DNA from: Anaerolineae bacterium
GTDB taxonomy: Bacteria; Chloroflexota; Anaerolineae; B4-G1; SLSP01
Direction: 5' to 3'
NCBI GenBank assembly: GCA_016927095.1
Contig: JAFGNI010000529.1
Coordinates: forward strand, 1-16,425
Length of the DNA stretch: 16,425 bases
This document shows, in pieces, positions 7,343-14,717 of this stretch. Positions within the stretch are counted from its first letter, which is position 1, and each line of letters starts with the position of its first letter. A model generated the notes under the pieces. That model had not been told where the DNA came from, searched no databases, and worked only from the letters and a program-made list of their open reading frames with translations. Both the position numbers and the translations under genes were made by a program.

Positions 7343-7392
7343 CTAGCTATTATCAACTGACTGATGAGCGACGTGCACGATGAACACCCGAC

Positions 7393-7403
7393 TGGTTAAC
7401 CGA
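7393..7403 (+). repeat. TGGTTAACCGA repeat, copy 1
   Basis: First of two identical 11-bp copies starting 66 bp apart. The wider match to copy 2 is GGTTAACCGA-Y-A-R-CC. The palindromic core is like a regulator half-site or operator, but no regulator is identified. Confidence 0.6.
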
Positions 7404-7458
7404 CAGCCTAATAAGCCGCAGCCGATCCCAGCATGGAGGGGGGGCGGTTGATGTCGTT

Positions 7459-7469
7459 TGGTTAACCGA
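7459..7469 (+). repeat. TGGTTAACCGA repeat, copy 2
   Basis: Second copy. Here the element extends into a 15-bp inverted repeat, GGTTA-ACCGA-TAACC (7460-7474), resembling an operator for a LacI-type or similar dimeric regulator. Copy 1 has the degraded right half CAGCC. Confidence 0.6.
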
Positions 7470-7485
7470 TAACCTGAGCCAGATC

Positions 7486-7519
7486 AGCCAGCCTACCCAT
7501 TAGTAGGCTGGCTTTTGTT
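7486..7519 (+). terminator. Strong intrinsic terminator
   Basis: A perfect 11-bp stem, AGCCAGCCTAC (7486-7496) with GTAGGCTGGCT (7503-7513), a 6-nt loop and a T-rich tail TTTTGTT. It would end transcripts from the promoter at 7314 and read-through from the upstream sugar operon, protecting or attenuating the citrate synthase operon 120 nt further on. Confidence 0.85.
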
Positions 7520-7638
7520 ATGAACTGGCTCTACGGCTCATCACTGCGCTACCAGCTGCGCCGCCCACCGCTCAGGCCGTCCCCGCGTCGTACGATATAG
7601 GCGTAGGACGCAGGCCTTAGGAGGAGAAGGAGGAGACC
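7520..7638 (+). other. Citrate synthase upstream region with a weak hairpin
   Basis: 119 nt without a gene. CTCAGGCCGTCC (about 7571-7582) can pair imperfectly with GGAC and GGCCTTAG (about 7606-7620), ending just at the ribosome-binding site. I see no good -35/-10 pair here, although TATAGG near 7596 could be a weak -10. This leaves the promoter at 7314 as the best visible candidate for the downstream operon. Confidence 0.3.
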
Positions 7639-8871
7639 ATGTCCGCAGAGATGTACACGGAGTCGGTGAATTGCACGACCGAGACCCACGGCAATGGCCA
7701 CGAAGTGGACGAGGGGGTGTTTGGCCGCCCAGGGACGATGAAGCCTGTGCCGCCGGTACACGAGGGGTTGGCCGGCGTTGTCATCGCCCAGACCGAGATC
7801 TGCGCCGTCGATGGCGAGCGTGGCACGCTCAGTTATCGCGGCTACGATATCGGGGAGCTGGCGTGCCATGCTACCTTTGAGGAGACCGTCTATCTCCTCT
7901 GGCACGGGGAGCTCCCCTCGCGAGAAGAACTCGACGCCTTCAGCACCAGCCTTGCCGCAGACAGAGATATCGACGACACCATCTGGCGAATCCTGACCAT
8001 CCTGCCCCAGACTGTCGATCCTATGGATGCACTGCGCACCACGGTATCGGCTCTCTCTTGTTCAGATGATGACCGCGGGGACCGCTGCCTGGCCTGCAAT
8101 CTCGAGAAGGGAAGACATCTGGTTGCCAAGTTCCCGACCATCGTCGCCAACTACTACAGCTATCAGAACGGGAACGGCAGAGTTCGACCCAACCCGGATC
8201 TGGGGCACGCAGCCAACTTCCTCTATATGATCCATGGGAAGGTTCCCACAGAGATGCAGGCCCGCTCGATGGATATGGCGATGCTTTTGATGGCTGACCA
8301 CGGGTTCAATGCCTCAACCTTTGCGGCCCGCGTCACTGCCGCGACGCTCTCCGACATGTACGCAGCCATCACAACAGCGATCGGGACGCTCAACGGCCCC
8401 CTTCACGGCGGTGCCAACCGGCGCGCGATGCAGATGATACTCCAGATCGGTGACGTGGACAACGTGGAAAGCTATATCACCGGTGCGCTGGCCCGCAAAG
8501 AGCGGATTATGGGCTTTGGCCACCGGGTCTACAAGACGGCACCCGACCCGCGCTCGGCCTACCTCAGGGGACGCCTGTATGAGCTTTGTGCGGAGCTCGG
8601 GGACTTCCACTTCTATGAGCTCGCGACGGCGATTGCGGAGACCGTCGAGGCCAAGAAGGGGCTCTACCCCAACGTAGATTTCTATGCGGCACCGCTTCTC
8701 TACCTCTTGGGCATCCCCCTGGAGCTCTTCGTCCCCGTCTTCGCCATCAGCCGGATTCCCGGGTGGACGGCACAGGTCATGGAGCAATATGCGCGCAATC
8801 GCCTTATCCGGCCTCTGGCAGCGTATGTCGGCCCCGATGGTCGGACCTATCGTCCCATTAGCGACCGCTAA
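7639..8871 (+). CDS. gltA: Citrate synthase
   Basis: A 410-residue citrate synthase condensing acetyl-CoA and oxaloacetate to citrate in the cytoplasm. The catalytic triad is in place: His256 (GPLHGGANRR), His295 (GFGHRVYK) and Asp347 (NVDFYAAPLLY). The N-terminal region has GLAGVVIAQTEICAVDGE and LSYRGYDI, typical of the short bacterial dimeric type. The first 33 residues are a polar extension (Met34 could be an alternative start at 7738), but GGAGG 5 nt before ATG 7639 favours the long form. A 2-methylcitrate synthase role cannot be excluded by sequence alone, but the next two genes, aconitase and isocitrate dehydrogenase, make citrate synthase much likelier. It heads a three-gene operon. 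Confidence 0.93.
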   Translation: MSAEMYTESVNCTTETHGNGHEVDEGVFGRPGTMKPVPPVHEGLAGVVIAQTEICAVDGERGTLSYRGYDIGELACHATFEETVYLLWHGELPSREELDAFSTSLAADRDIDDTIWRILTILPQTVDPMDALRTTVSALSCSDDDRGDRCLACNLEKGRHLVAKFPTIVANYYSYQNGNGRVRPNPDLGHAANFLYMIHGKVPTEMQARSMDMAMLLMADHGFNASTFAARVTAATLSDMYAAITTAIGTLNGPLHGGANRRAMQMILQIGDVDNVESYITGALARKERIMGFGHRVYKTAPDPRSAYLRGRLYELCAELGDFHFYELATAIAETVEAKKGLYPNVDFYAAPLLYLLGIPLELFVPVFAISRIPGWTAQVMEQYARNRLIRPLAAYVGPDGRTYRPISDR

Positions 8872-8886
8872 GTGAAGGAGAACCGC

Positions 8887-10839
8887 ATGGCGGAAGCCGC
8901 AAGTATACCGCTGACCCTGGCGGAAAAGATCATCGCCGCACACCTGGTCGAGGGGACCATGACACCAGGTACCGAGATTGGCATCCGCATCGACCAGACC
9001 CTGACACAGGATGCAACGGGCACGATGGCCTGGTTGGAGTTCGAGGCGATGGGCATCGGTCGCGTTCGTACCGAAAGCTCCGTGAGCTACGTGGACCACA
9101 ACATGCTCCAGGCCGACTACCGCAACGCCGATGACCACCGCTACCTGCAGAGTGTAGCGGCCCGCTACGGCGCGGCCTTCTCGCGACCGGGCAACGGCAT
9201 CTGCCACCAGGTGCAGATGGAGCGCTTCAGCGTACCTGGCAAGACGCTCCTTGGCTCCGATAGTCACACGCCAAACTCCGGTGGCCTCGGCACCCTGGCC
9301 ATCGGCGCGGGCGGCCTCGATGTCGCGGTGGCAATGGGCGGCGGGCCGTTCTTCACCGTGATGCCCGAGATCCTGGGCGTGGAGCTCACAGGCGAGTTGC
9401 AGCCGTGGGTGACGGCTAAGGACGTCATCCTGGAACTGCTGCGCCGGCTGTCCGTTAAGGGCGGCGTGGGCAAGATTGTCGAGTACTCCGGTCCGGGCGT
9501 CGCATCGCTGACGGTAGACGAGCGCGCCACCATCTGCAACATGGGCGCAGAACTAGGTGCCACGACCTCGATCTTTCCCAGCGATGCGGAGACGCGTCGG
9601 TATCTGGCGGCTCAGGATCGCGAGGACGTCTGGCACCCGTTGGCCGCGGACGAGGGCGCCACATACGCTGCGGTCATCCGGCTCGACCTCAGCACCCTCT
9701 CTCCCCTGGTCGCCTTGCCCTCGATGCCGGACAGGGTCGTTCCCATCGAGGAGGTTGCCGGTCTGCCAGTCGCCCAGGTCTGCGTAGGCTCCTGCGTCAA
9801 CAGCTCCTACGAGGATCTGGCGACGGTGGCGGCGATCCTCAAGGGGAAGCAAGTGCATCCCGCGGTGAGCATGACTGTCACCCCGGGCAGCAAGCAGGTC
9901 TACACGATGGTTGCCCAGAGCGGTGCGCTGGCAGACATCATCGCGGCAGGCGCCCGGGTGTTGGAATCTGCCTGTGGCCCGTGCCTCGGCATTGGGCAAG
10001 CACCGGCCTCGGGCGTGGCCTCGCTCCGTTCCTTCAATCGCAACTTCAAGGGCCGCAGCGGCACAGCCGACGATTCTGTCTACTTGGCCAGTGTTCCCAC
10101 CTGCGCCGTCGCCGCACTAACCGGCAAGATCACGGATCCACGGGAGTTCGGCAAGCCGATCCGTGTCCCCACACCGACGCAGTACGTCACCAATGACAAC
10201 ATGATCGTCGCGCCTTTGCTCCCAGAAGCAGCGCAGAGAGTTGAGGTGCTCCGTGGACCGAACATCAAACCGGTGCCCGTGGGCAATCCTTTGGGCGATA
10301 CCGTCTCAGGAAGTGTCCTGATCAAGGTCGGCGATAACATCACCACAGATCACATCATGCCCGCCGGGGCCCAGATCCTACCTTTGCGCTCCAACATTCC
10401 GGCGATCTCGGAATACGTGTTCCATCGGGTGGACAGCGAGTTCGTTGCTCGGGCAAAAGAACTCGGCGGCGGCATCCTGGTCGGTGGCGCAAACTACGGT
10501 CAGGGCTCAAGCCGCGAGCATGCGGCCCTGGCCCCGATGCACCTGGGCGTCCGCGCCGTCATCACCAAGTCCTTCTCCCGCATCCACCACGCCAACTTGA
10601 TCAATGCCGGCATCTTGCCCTTGGTCTTCGAAAACGAATCGGACTACGAAACGATTGACGAAGGCGACGGCTTGGTGCTCAGGGGCGTACGGACGGCACT
10701 AGCCGCCGGGGACCCCATCATCGCCAGGAACGAGACAAAGGACCGCAGCTACACGCTCGTACCTAAGCTCACGGAACGCGAGCGCAAGGTCCTTCTGGCT
10801 GGCGGTATGTTGAGCTACATCCGCGGTGCGGAGGTCTAG
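8887..10839 (+). CDS. acnA: Aconitate hydratase (aconitase)
   Basis: A 650-residue iron-sulfur aconitase isomerising citrate to isocitrate via cis-aconitate. The [4Fe-4S] ligands are Cys303 (VGSCVNSS), Cys363 and Cys366 (SACGPCLG). Substrate motifs include GSDSHTPNSGGLGTLAIGAG in the N-terminal part and GGANYGQGSSREHAALAP in the C-terminal swivel domain. The length is shorter than the roughly 890-residue AcnA of Escherichia coli and fits the mitochondrial-like/short bacterial group; the symbol is therefore approximate. ATG 8887 is chosen because AAGGAG lies 6 nt upstream; a GTG at 8872 in the same frame would place that site inside the coding region. It begins 15 nt after citrate synthase, and its stop directly abuts the start of isocitrate dehydrogenase. 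A homoaconitase or 2-methylcitrate role is unlikely given both neighbours. Confidence 0.93.
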   Translation: MAEAASIPLTLAEKIIAAHLVEGTMTPGTEIGIRIDQTLTQDATGTMAWLEFEAMGIGRVRTESSVSYVDHNMLQADYRNADDHRYLQSVAARYGAAFSRPGNGICHQVQMERFSVPGKTLLGSDSHTPNSGGLGTLAIGAGGLDVAVAMGGGPFFTVMPEILGVELTGELQPWVTAKDVILELLRRLSVKGGVGKIVEYSGPGVASLTVDERATICNMGAELGATTSIFPSDAETRRYLAAQDREDVWHPLAADEGATYAAVIRLDLSTLSPLVALPSMPDRVVPIEEVAGLPVAQVCVGSCVNSSYEDLATVAAILKGKQVHPAVSMTVTPGSKQVYTMVAQSGALADIIAAGARVLESACGPCLGIGQAPASGVASLRSFNRNFKGRSGTADDSVYLASVPTCAVAALTGKITDPREFGKPIRVPTPTQYVTNDNMIVAPLLPEAAQRVEVLRGPNIKPVPVGNPLGDTVSGSVLIKVGDNITTDHIMPAGAQILPLRSNIPAISEYVFHRVDSEFVARAKELGGGILVGGANYGQGSSREHAALAPMHLGVRAVITKSFSRIHHANLINAGILPLVFENESDYETIDEGDGLVLRGVRTALAAGDPIIARNETKDRSYTLVPKLTERERKVLLAGGMLSYIRGAEV

Positions 10840-11877
10840 ATGACGGCAACCCAGCCATCCGCCTATGCCCTAACACTGATCCCCGGAGACGGCATCGGAC
10901 CGGAGGTGATGACGGCGGCCCGCCGTGTCCTCGAGGCGACCGGCATCACCTTCGAGTGGGATGTACAAAACGCCGGCGCTTCTGTGATGGATGAGGAAGG
11001 CACGCCGCTTCCGGAGCGCGTTCTCGACTCGATACGGATGCACCAGACCGCCCTCAAAGGCCCCATCACGACGCCGATCGGCTCGGGGTTCCGCAGCGTC
11101 AACGTGGCCATCCGCAAGGCGCTCAACCTCTATGCCAATGTCCGCCCCGCCCGCACGCTGCGAGGCATTCCCCGTGCGCGGCCCGATGTCGACATCGTCG
11201 TCGTTCGTGAGAACACCGAGGGGCTCTATGTGGGTATCGAGCACGAGGTCGTGCCCGACGAGGCGGCTGAGGCCATCCGGATCATCACGCGCAAGGCCTC
11301 AGAACGCGTCGTGCGGTACGCCTTTGAGCACGCGCGCAGGAATCAGCGGCGCCAGGTCACGGCGGTGCACAAGGCCAACATCCTCAAGATCACGGACGGC
11401 CTCTTTCTCAAGGCGGCGCGTGACGTCGCAGGCGACTATCCGGACATCGCGTTCCAGGACCTGATTGTCGACAATATGTGCATGCAGTTGGCCTTGCAGC
11501 CCCAGGCCTATGACGTGCTCGTCCTGCCCAATCTCTTCGGCGATATCGTCAGCGACCTCTGCGCGGGTCTCATCGGTGGGCTGGGCATGATCCCGGGCGC
11601 AAACATTGGCGATGCGCTGGCAGTCTTTGAGCCGGTGCATGGATCGGCGCCCGACATCGCCGGGCAGGATCTGGCCAATCCTATCGCGGCTATCCTCACC
11701 GGCGCGCTGATGCTCCGCCACCTCGGCGAGGCCGGTGCGGCGATGCGCGTCGAGGCAGCGGTGGCTTCCGTCGTCGCTGAGGGCGAGGTCGTCACCCCCG
11801 ACCTCAAGCCGGGCCATCCCACCGCCACCGTCCTCGGCACCCAAGCCTTCGCAGACGCCATCATAGAACAGCTCTAG
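10840..11877 (+). CDS. icd: Isocitrate dehydrogenase, NAD-type
   Basis: A 345-residue member of the isocitrate/isopropylmalate dehydrogenase family, converting isocitrate to 2-oxoglutarate and CO2. [11 protein letters not shown] opens the protein. [20 protein letters not shown] is the isocitrate-binding pattern (Ser, Asn and Arg), whereas isopropylmalate dehydrogenases have a different, Leu-rich motif here. [16 protein letters not shown] has Asp-Ile where NADP-dependent enzymes carry Lys-Tyr, which points to NAD. The start ATG touches the aconitase stop (TAG then ATG) with GGAGG 5 nt upstream, so the three genes are surely one operon. Context excludes leucine biosynthesis: no leuA, leuC or leuD is nearby. 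Homoisocitrate dehydrogenase is a less likely alternative. Confidence 0.9.
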   Translation: MTATQPSAYALTLIPGDGIGPEVMTAARRVLEATGITFEWDVQNAGASVMDEEGTPLPERVLDSIRMHQTALKGPITTPIGSGFRSVNVAIRKALNLYANVRPARTLRGIPRARPDVDIVVVRENTEGLYVGIEHEVVPDEAAEAIRIITRKASERVVRYAFEHARRNQRRQVTAVHKANILKITDGLFLKAARDVAGDYPDIAFQDLIVDNMCMQLALQPQAYDVLVLPNLFGDIVSDLCAGLIGGLGMIPGANIGDALAVFEPVHGSAPDIAGQDLANPIAAILTGALMLRHLGEAGAAMRVEAAVASVVAEGEVVTPDLKPGHPTATVLGTQAFADAIIEQL

Positions 11878-11968
11878 GGAAAGAGGATAAGGGATAGGGG
11901 ACAAGGGACAAGGAGGACGGCGCGGAAGTCTTCCTTATCCCTTTTCCCTTTGCCCTTATCCCCTTTCC
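11878..11968 (+). repeat. 41-bp imperfect inverted repeat, purine/pyrimidine strand bias
   Basis: The left arm (11878-11918) is almost all purine, built from variants of GGGAYAA. The right arm (11928-11968) is almost all pyrimidine. They match at 34 of 41 positions, and 36 can pair in RNA counting G-U, around a 9-nt loop (11919-11927). It begins directly after the icd stop codon. It can act as a terminator-like or mRNA-stabilising hairpin for the upstream operon, although no clean T tract follows. Similar purine-rich short tandem units occur in multiple copies in some genomes, so it may be a dispersed repeat. Confidence 0.75.
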
Positions 11969-11981
11969 CCTTTCCCCTCAG

Positions 11982-12009
11982 TAGACAACCCGCCATTGGC
12001 GCCTAGAAT
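11982..12009 (+). promoter_or_regulatory. Predicted guaB promoter
   Basis: TAGACA (11982-11987), a 16-nt spacer, then TAGAAT (12004-12009), each differing from consensus at one position. The start would be near 12016, leaving a leader of about 26 nt that is mostly the ribosome-binding site. No riboswitch-sized leader is present. Confidence 0.6.
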
Positions 12010-12041
12010 ACGTCAAACCTAGCCCTGGAGGGGAGGAGCCT

Positions 12042-13538
12042 ATGAGCAACACAGGAACCCACAGTCAGGAAGAGCTGTTCACCAAGTATGAGGCACTGAC
12101 CTTCGATGACGTGCTGATCGTGCCGGGCTACACCGAAGTCCTGCCCAACGAGACCGACATCGGCACGCAGTTAACCGAAGAGATCCACCTCGCCATTCCC
12201 ATCATCTCGGCAGCAATGGACACCGTGACCGAGTCACCTATGGCCATCGCCCTGGCGCGCGAGGGCGGGCTGGGCATCATCCACCGCAACCTCTCTCCCG
12301 AGGATCAGGCGGCGGAGGTTGCCAAAGTGAAGCGATCTCAGTCCGGCATGATCGTCGACCCCATCACCCTCCCCCCCACCGCAACGCTGCGCGAGGCGGA
12401 AGAGATCATGTCGACCTACCACATCAGCGGCGTGCCCATCACGGAGGCCGACAACCATCTCATCGGCATTCTGACGAATCGGGACTTCCGCTTTGTCGAC
12501 CCCAAGGATTACGACCGGCCCGTCACCGAGTTCATGACGTCTGAGGATCTGATCTCCGCACCCGTGGATATCGACATTGAGGACGCCAAAAGTCTCCTGC
12601 ACCGGCACCGCATCGAGAAGCTCGTGCTGGTCGACGATCATTTCATCCTCAAGGGACTCATCACGGTCAAGGATATCCAGAAGGCGCGAGACTTTCCTGA
12701 CGCGACCTCTGACAGCCAGGGCCGGCTCGTGGTCGGCGCAGCGGTGGGCGTCGGAGCCGACCTGGAGGAGCGCATAACGCTGATGCGCAGGGCGGGCCTG
12801 GACATTGTCGTCATCGATACCGCACATGGCCATTCCGCCGGCGTGCTCAAGGCGATCCGCCGCATCAAAGCCATCGACGCCGGTCTCCCCGTGATCGCGG
12901 GGAACGTCGTGACCGCTGAGGGCGCGAGAGCTCTCATTGAGGCCGGTGCCGATATCATCAAAGTCGGCGTGGGCGCGGGCTCCATTTGCACGACGCGTAT
13001 CGTCTCAGGCGCGGGCCTGCCCCAGATCACGGCGATCCACGACTGCGCCGGCGTAGCCGCCGACCATGGCGTGCCGCTCATCGCCGATGGCGGCATCAAG
13101 TACAGCGGCGATGTTGTGAAAGCCATCGCTGCCGGCGCGCACATCGTGATGCTGGGTAGCATGCTGGCCGGTATGGATGAAGCCCCGGGAGAAGTCGTCT
13201 TCTACGATGGGCGCCGGTACAAGGAGTACCGCGGAATGGGCAGCATCGGGGCGATGCGCGGGTATGGTCGTGACCGCTATGGCTCAGGTCAGAGCGGCAG
13301 TGGGAAGCTGGTCCCTGAGGGCGTGGAGGCCAGGGTGCCGTACAAGGGTCCTCTCCACGATTACGTCTTCCAGTTGGTGGGCGGGTTGCGGTCAGGTTTA
13401 GGCTACGCGGGTGCCGCCAACCTGGATGAGCTCCGCGCCAAGGCGCGGTTCACGCGCATCACCAATGCCGGTCTGATCGAGAGTCACCCCCACAGCGTGA
13501 CCATCACCCAAGAACCGCCAAACTACCAGATCGGCTGA
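12042..13538 (+). CDS. guaB: Inosine-5'-monophosphate dehydrogenase
   Basis: A 498-residue IMP dehydrogenase, oxidising IMP to XMP with NAD, the committed step to guanine nucleotides. [16 protein letters not shown] opens the TIM barrel. Two CBS domains are inserted at about residues 102-218. The catalytic Cys316 lies in [15 protein letters not shown]. The later [12 protein letters not shown] phosphate-binding segment, [12 protein letters not shown] and the mobile flap (RDRYGSGQ) are all present, so it is full length and looks functional. GMP reductase is excluded by the CBS domains and flap. GGGAGGAG sits just before the ATG and a promoter lies 33 nt upstream. It appears to be transcribed alone and ends at the GC hairpin 13549-13581. 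Confidence 0.96.
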   Translation: MSNTGTHSQEELFTKYEALTFDDVLIVPGYTEVLPNETDIGTQLTEEIHLAIPIISAAMDTVTESPMAIALAREGGLGIIHRNLSPEDQAAEVAKVKRSQSGMIVDPITLPPTATLREAEEIMSTYHISGVPITEADNHLIGILTNRDFRFVDPKDYDRPVTEFMTSEDLISAPVDIDIEDAKSLLHRHRIEKLVLVDDHFILKGLITVKDIQKARDFPDATSDSQGRLVVGAAVGVGADLEERITLMRRAGLDIVVIDTAHGHSAGVLKAIRRIKAIDAGLPVIAGNVVTAEGARALIEAGADIIKVGVGAGSICTTRIVSGAGLPQITAIHDCAGVAADHGVPLIADGGIKYSGDVVKAIAAGAHIVMLGSMLAGMDEAPGEVVFYDGRRYKEYRGMGSIGAMRGYGRDRYGSGQSGSGKLVPEGVEARVPYKGPLHDYVFQLVGGLRSGLGYAGAANLDELRAKARFTRITNAGLIESHPHSVTITQEPPNYQIG

Positions 13539-13548
13539 ATCGTACAAA

Positions 13549-13581
13549 GCGCGCGGCGCAGGCACCCCCTGCGCCGCGCGC
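13549..13581. terminator. Bidirectional terminator between convergent genes
   Basis: A perfect 14-bp, very GC-rich stem (GCGCGCGGCGCAGG at 13549-13562 with 13568-13581) and a 5-nt loop. Leftward transcripts exit into TTTGTACG; rightward there is only GCGCTTAGC, so termination is likely better for the minus-strand gene. It sits 10 nt after guaB and 23 nt after the phosphatase stop. Confidence 0.75.
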
Positions 13582-13604
13582 GCTTAGCACAAAGCACCTA
13601 CATC

Positions 13605-14636
13605 TCAGAGCAGACCCCGCTTCCGCAACGCCCCCTGCAGGGCAGGTTCCACCTGGCGACGCACAGCCTCGTTAGCATAGCCGGCCCACGCGACGTCCGG
13701 ATCGACGGACAGGCGCGCATCCAGAGGCATGCCGTCTGGCGCAGTGACGATGACGCCGAGAGCTTCGGCAATCAGCATCGTGCAGATATCGTAGGGATGG
13801 CAGCACAGACCCAGCGCCAACCCCCGGTCAACCAGCAGGTGCTCCGTTAAGGGGCGCAGATCGGCCACGAACCGGTCGTGACCGGCCATCAGTTCGTAGA
13901 GCTGGCCACCGGTTGAGATATACTGGTCCTCAAAGCACTGCGCTTTGCCGGCCTCGATAGGGCCCAATATGGCCTTCACCATCTCATCATCGATCGCCGC
14001 CAGCACATCCCGCGCCCCCGGGAAAAAGCGGGCAACCGTGGCAAAGCCGTGCTCGATGGACGTCGCTGTGGACCGTCGCAGCCGAAACGGCACCCGCTCT
14101 CCCGTCAGCCGGTTGCGCCGTTCGGCGTGGACCTCCCCACCCCGCACGGCCCAGATCTGGTCCAACAGATGCTGCTTCACCAGAGGCACCTCCGTCTGGA
14201 CGGCGAAGACGATATCCGAGAGCGACGTCGTCGGGCCGCGATTAGGCGCGACGCCGGTGAGGATCCAGGCACTGCGCTTCTGATACATCAGGCCGCGCGT
14301 GCCGTCGATGGGGTCGACAATGATCCGCCACACGGCCTCCCTAGCCGGTGTCCCGTGTGGGAGCACGACTTCACCCCCGTCGGGCAGCCCCTCGGCAATG
14401 AGAATCACCGGCGCCAGCGTCGCGACGCGCGCTTCAAAAGCAGCCATCAGCGTCTCTTCGCTGACGCGGTCGATGGCGTAGATCGTGTCGCCCACACCAT
14501 CGTGGGCAATCGCGGACAGCGCAGCAGTGGTGTCGGCGCGCGCCGCAGCCTCGGCTGCAGCGACTACCGCGTCCGCAATCTCGTCGTGGATCTCAAGGAC
14601 CGGCGCAATCAGCTTCTGGACCGTATGCTCAGCCAC
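13605..14636 (-). CDS. Inositol-monophosphatase-family phosphatase
   Basis: A 343-residue Mg-dependent phosphatase of the IMPase/FBPase/CysQ superfamily. The metal-binding core [13 protein letters not shown] (Asp108, Asp111) is clear, with Glu82 in LIAEG as a likely third ligand. The C-terminal motif is [15 protein letters not shown] in place of the usual WDxAAG, and at 343 residues the protein is longer than ordinary IMPases (about 260-280), with an insertion between the two motifs. Start GTG 14636 is chosen because GGAGG precedes it and a promoter lies just upstream; the frame stays open into the divergent kinase gene, which cannot be real. Substrates could be inositol phosphate, a sugar bisphosphate or a nucleotide. 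Its neighbour is the KDG kinase/aldolase pair, so a sugar-phosphate substrate is plausible but unproven. Confidence 0.82.
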   Translation of the reverse strand: MAEHTVQKLIAPVLEIHDEIADAVVAAAEAAARADTTAALSAIAHDGVGDTIYAIDRVSEETLMAAFEARVATLAPVILIAEGLPDGGEVVLPHGTPAREAVWRIIVDPIDGTRGLMYQKRSAWILTGVAPNRGPTTSLSDIVFAVQTEVPLVKQHLLDQIWAVRGGEVHAERRNRLTGERVPFRLRRSTATSIEHGFATVARFFPGARDVLAAIDDEMVKAILGPIEAGKAQCFEDQYISTGGQLYELMAGHDRFVADLRPLTEHLLVDRGLALGLCCHPYDICTMLIAEALGVIVTAPDGMPLDARLSVDPDVAWAGYANEAVRRQVEPALQGALRKRGLL

Positions 14637-14650
14637 AACACCTCCGTTTC

Positions 14651-14678
14651 TTGACAGCACCAAGGCAGGATATAAGAT
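14651..14678 (+). promoter_or_regulatory. Predicted promoter for the KDG kinase-aldolase genes
   Basis: TTGACA (14651-14656), a 16-nt spacer and TAAGAT (14673-14678). The start would be near 14685, about 33 nt before the kinase ATG. Its -10 region overlaps that of the minus-strand promoter. Confidence 0.6.
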
Positions 14679-14695
14679 AGATCCGACGATGTCAA
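14667..14695 (-). promoter_or_regulatory. Predicted promoter for the phosphatase gene
   Basis: Minus-strand TTGACA (14695-14690), a 17-nt spacer and TATCCT (14672-14667). The start would be near 14660, giving a leader of about 24 nt before GTG 14636 and supporting that start. The two promoters share DNA and cannot both be occupied by polymerase. Confidence 0.55.
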
Positions 14696-14717
14696 TCCCC
14701 AAAGGAGTATGCGCACT

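Larger units (their letters stand above)
7349..7519 (+). ncRNA. Candidate small RNA or attenuated leader (about 170 nt)
   Basis: A promoter (7314-7342) and an intrinsic terminator (7486-7519) bracket about 170 nt with no convincing reading frame. The interval holds two copies of TGGTTAACCGA. Each has the self-complementary core GGTTAACC, so 7393-7403 can pair with 7458-7468 in the RNA (11 bp with G-U ends). The second copy can also form a small hairpin, GGTTA/TAACC (7460-7474). GGTTGAT (7446-7452) can pair with ATCAGCC (7483-7489), which would take bases from the terminator stem. It matches no RNA family I recognise. It may be a free-standing sRNA, a leader controlling citrate synthase, or just the 3' end of the upstream operon. 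Confidence 0.4.

Noticed and set aside
7361..7384. CTGATGA followed by GAA, resembling a hammerhead ribozyme core
   Set aside because: The bases between cannot form a stem II with a loop (CGTGCACG is a loopless palindrome), and the base before GAA is T rather than the C that closes stem II. Treated as coincidence.
8314..9267. Long open frame on the minus strand across citrate synthase and aconitase
   Set aside because: It lies opposite two genes with intact catalytic motifs and shows no recognisable domain; it is explained by GC-rich codon bias.
11878..11968. CRISPR-like or transposon end
   Set aside because: There is only one pair of arms, no regular spacers, no target-site duplication and no transposase nearby.
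12234..12833. Minus-strand open frame of about 200 codons inside guaB
   Set aside because: It is antisense to conserved CBS and barrel coding sequence, with no recognisable domain or ribosome-binding site seen.
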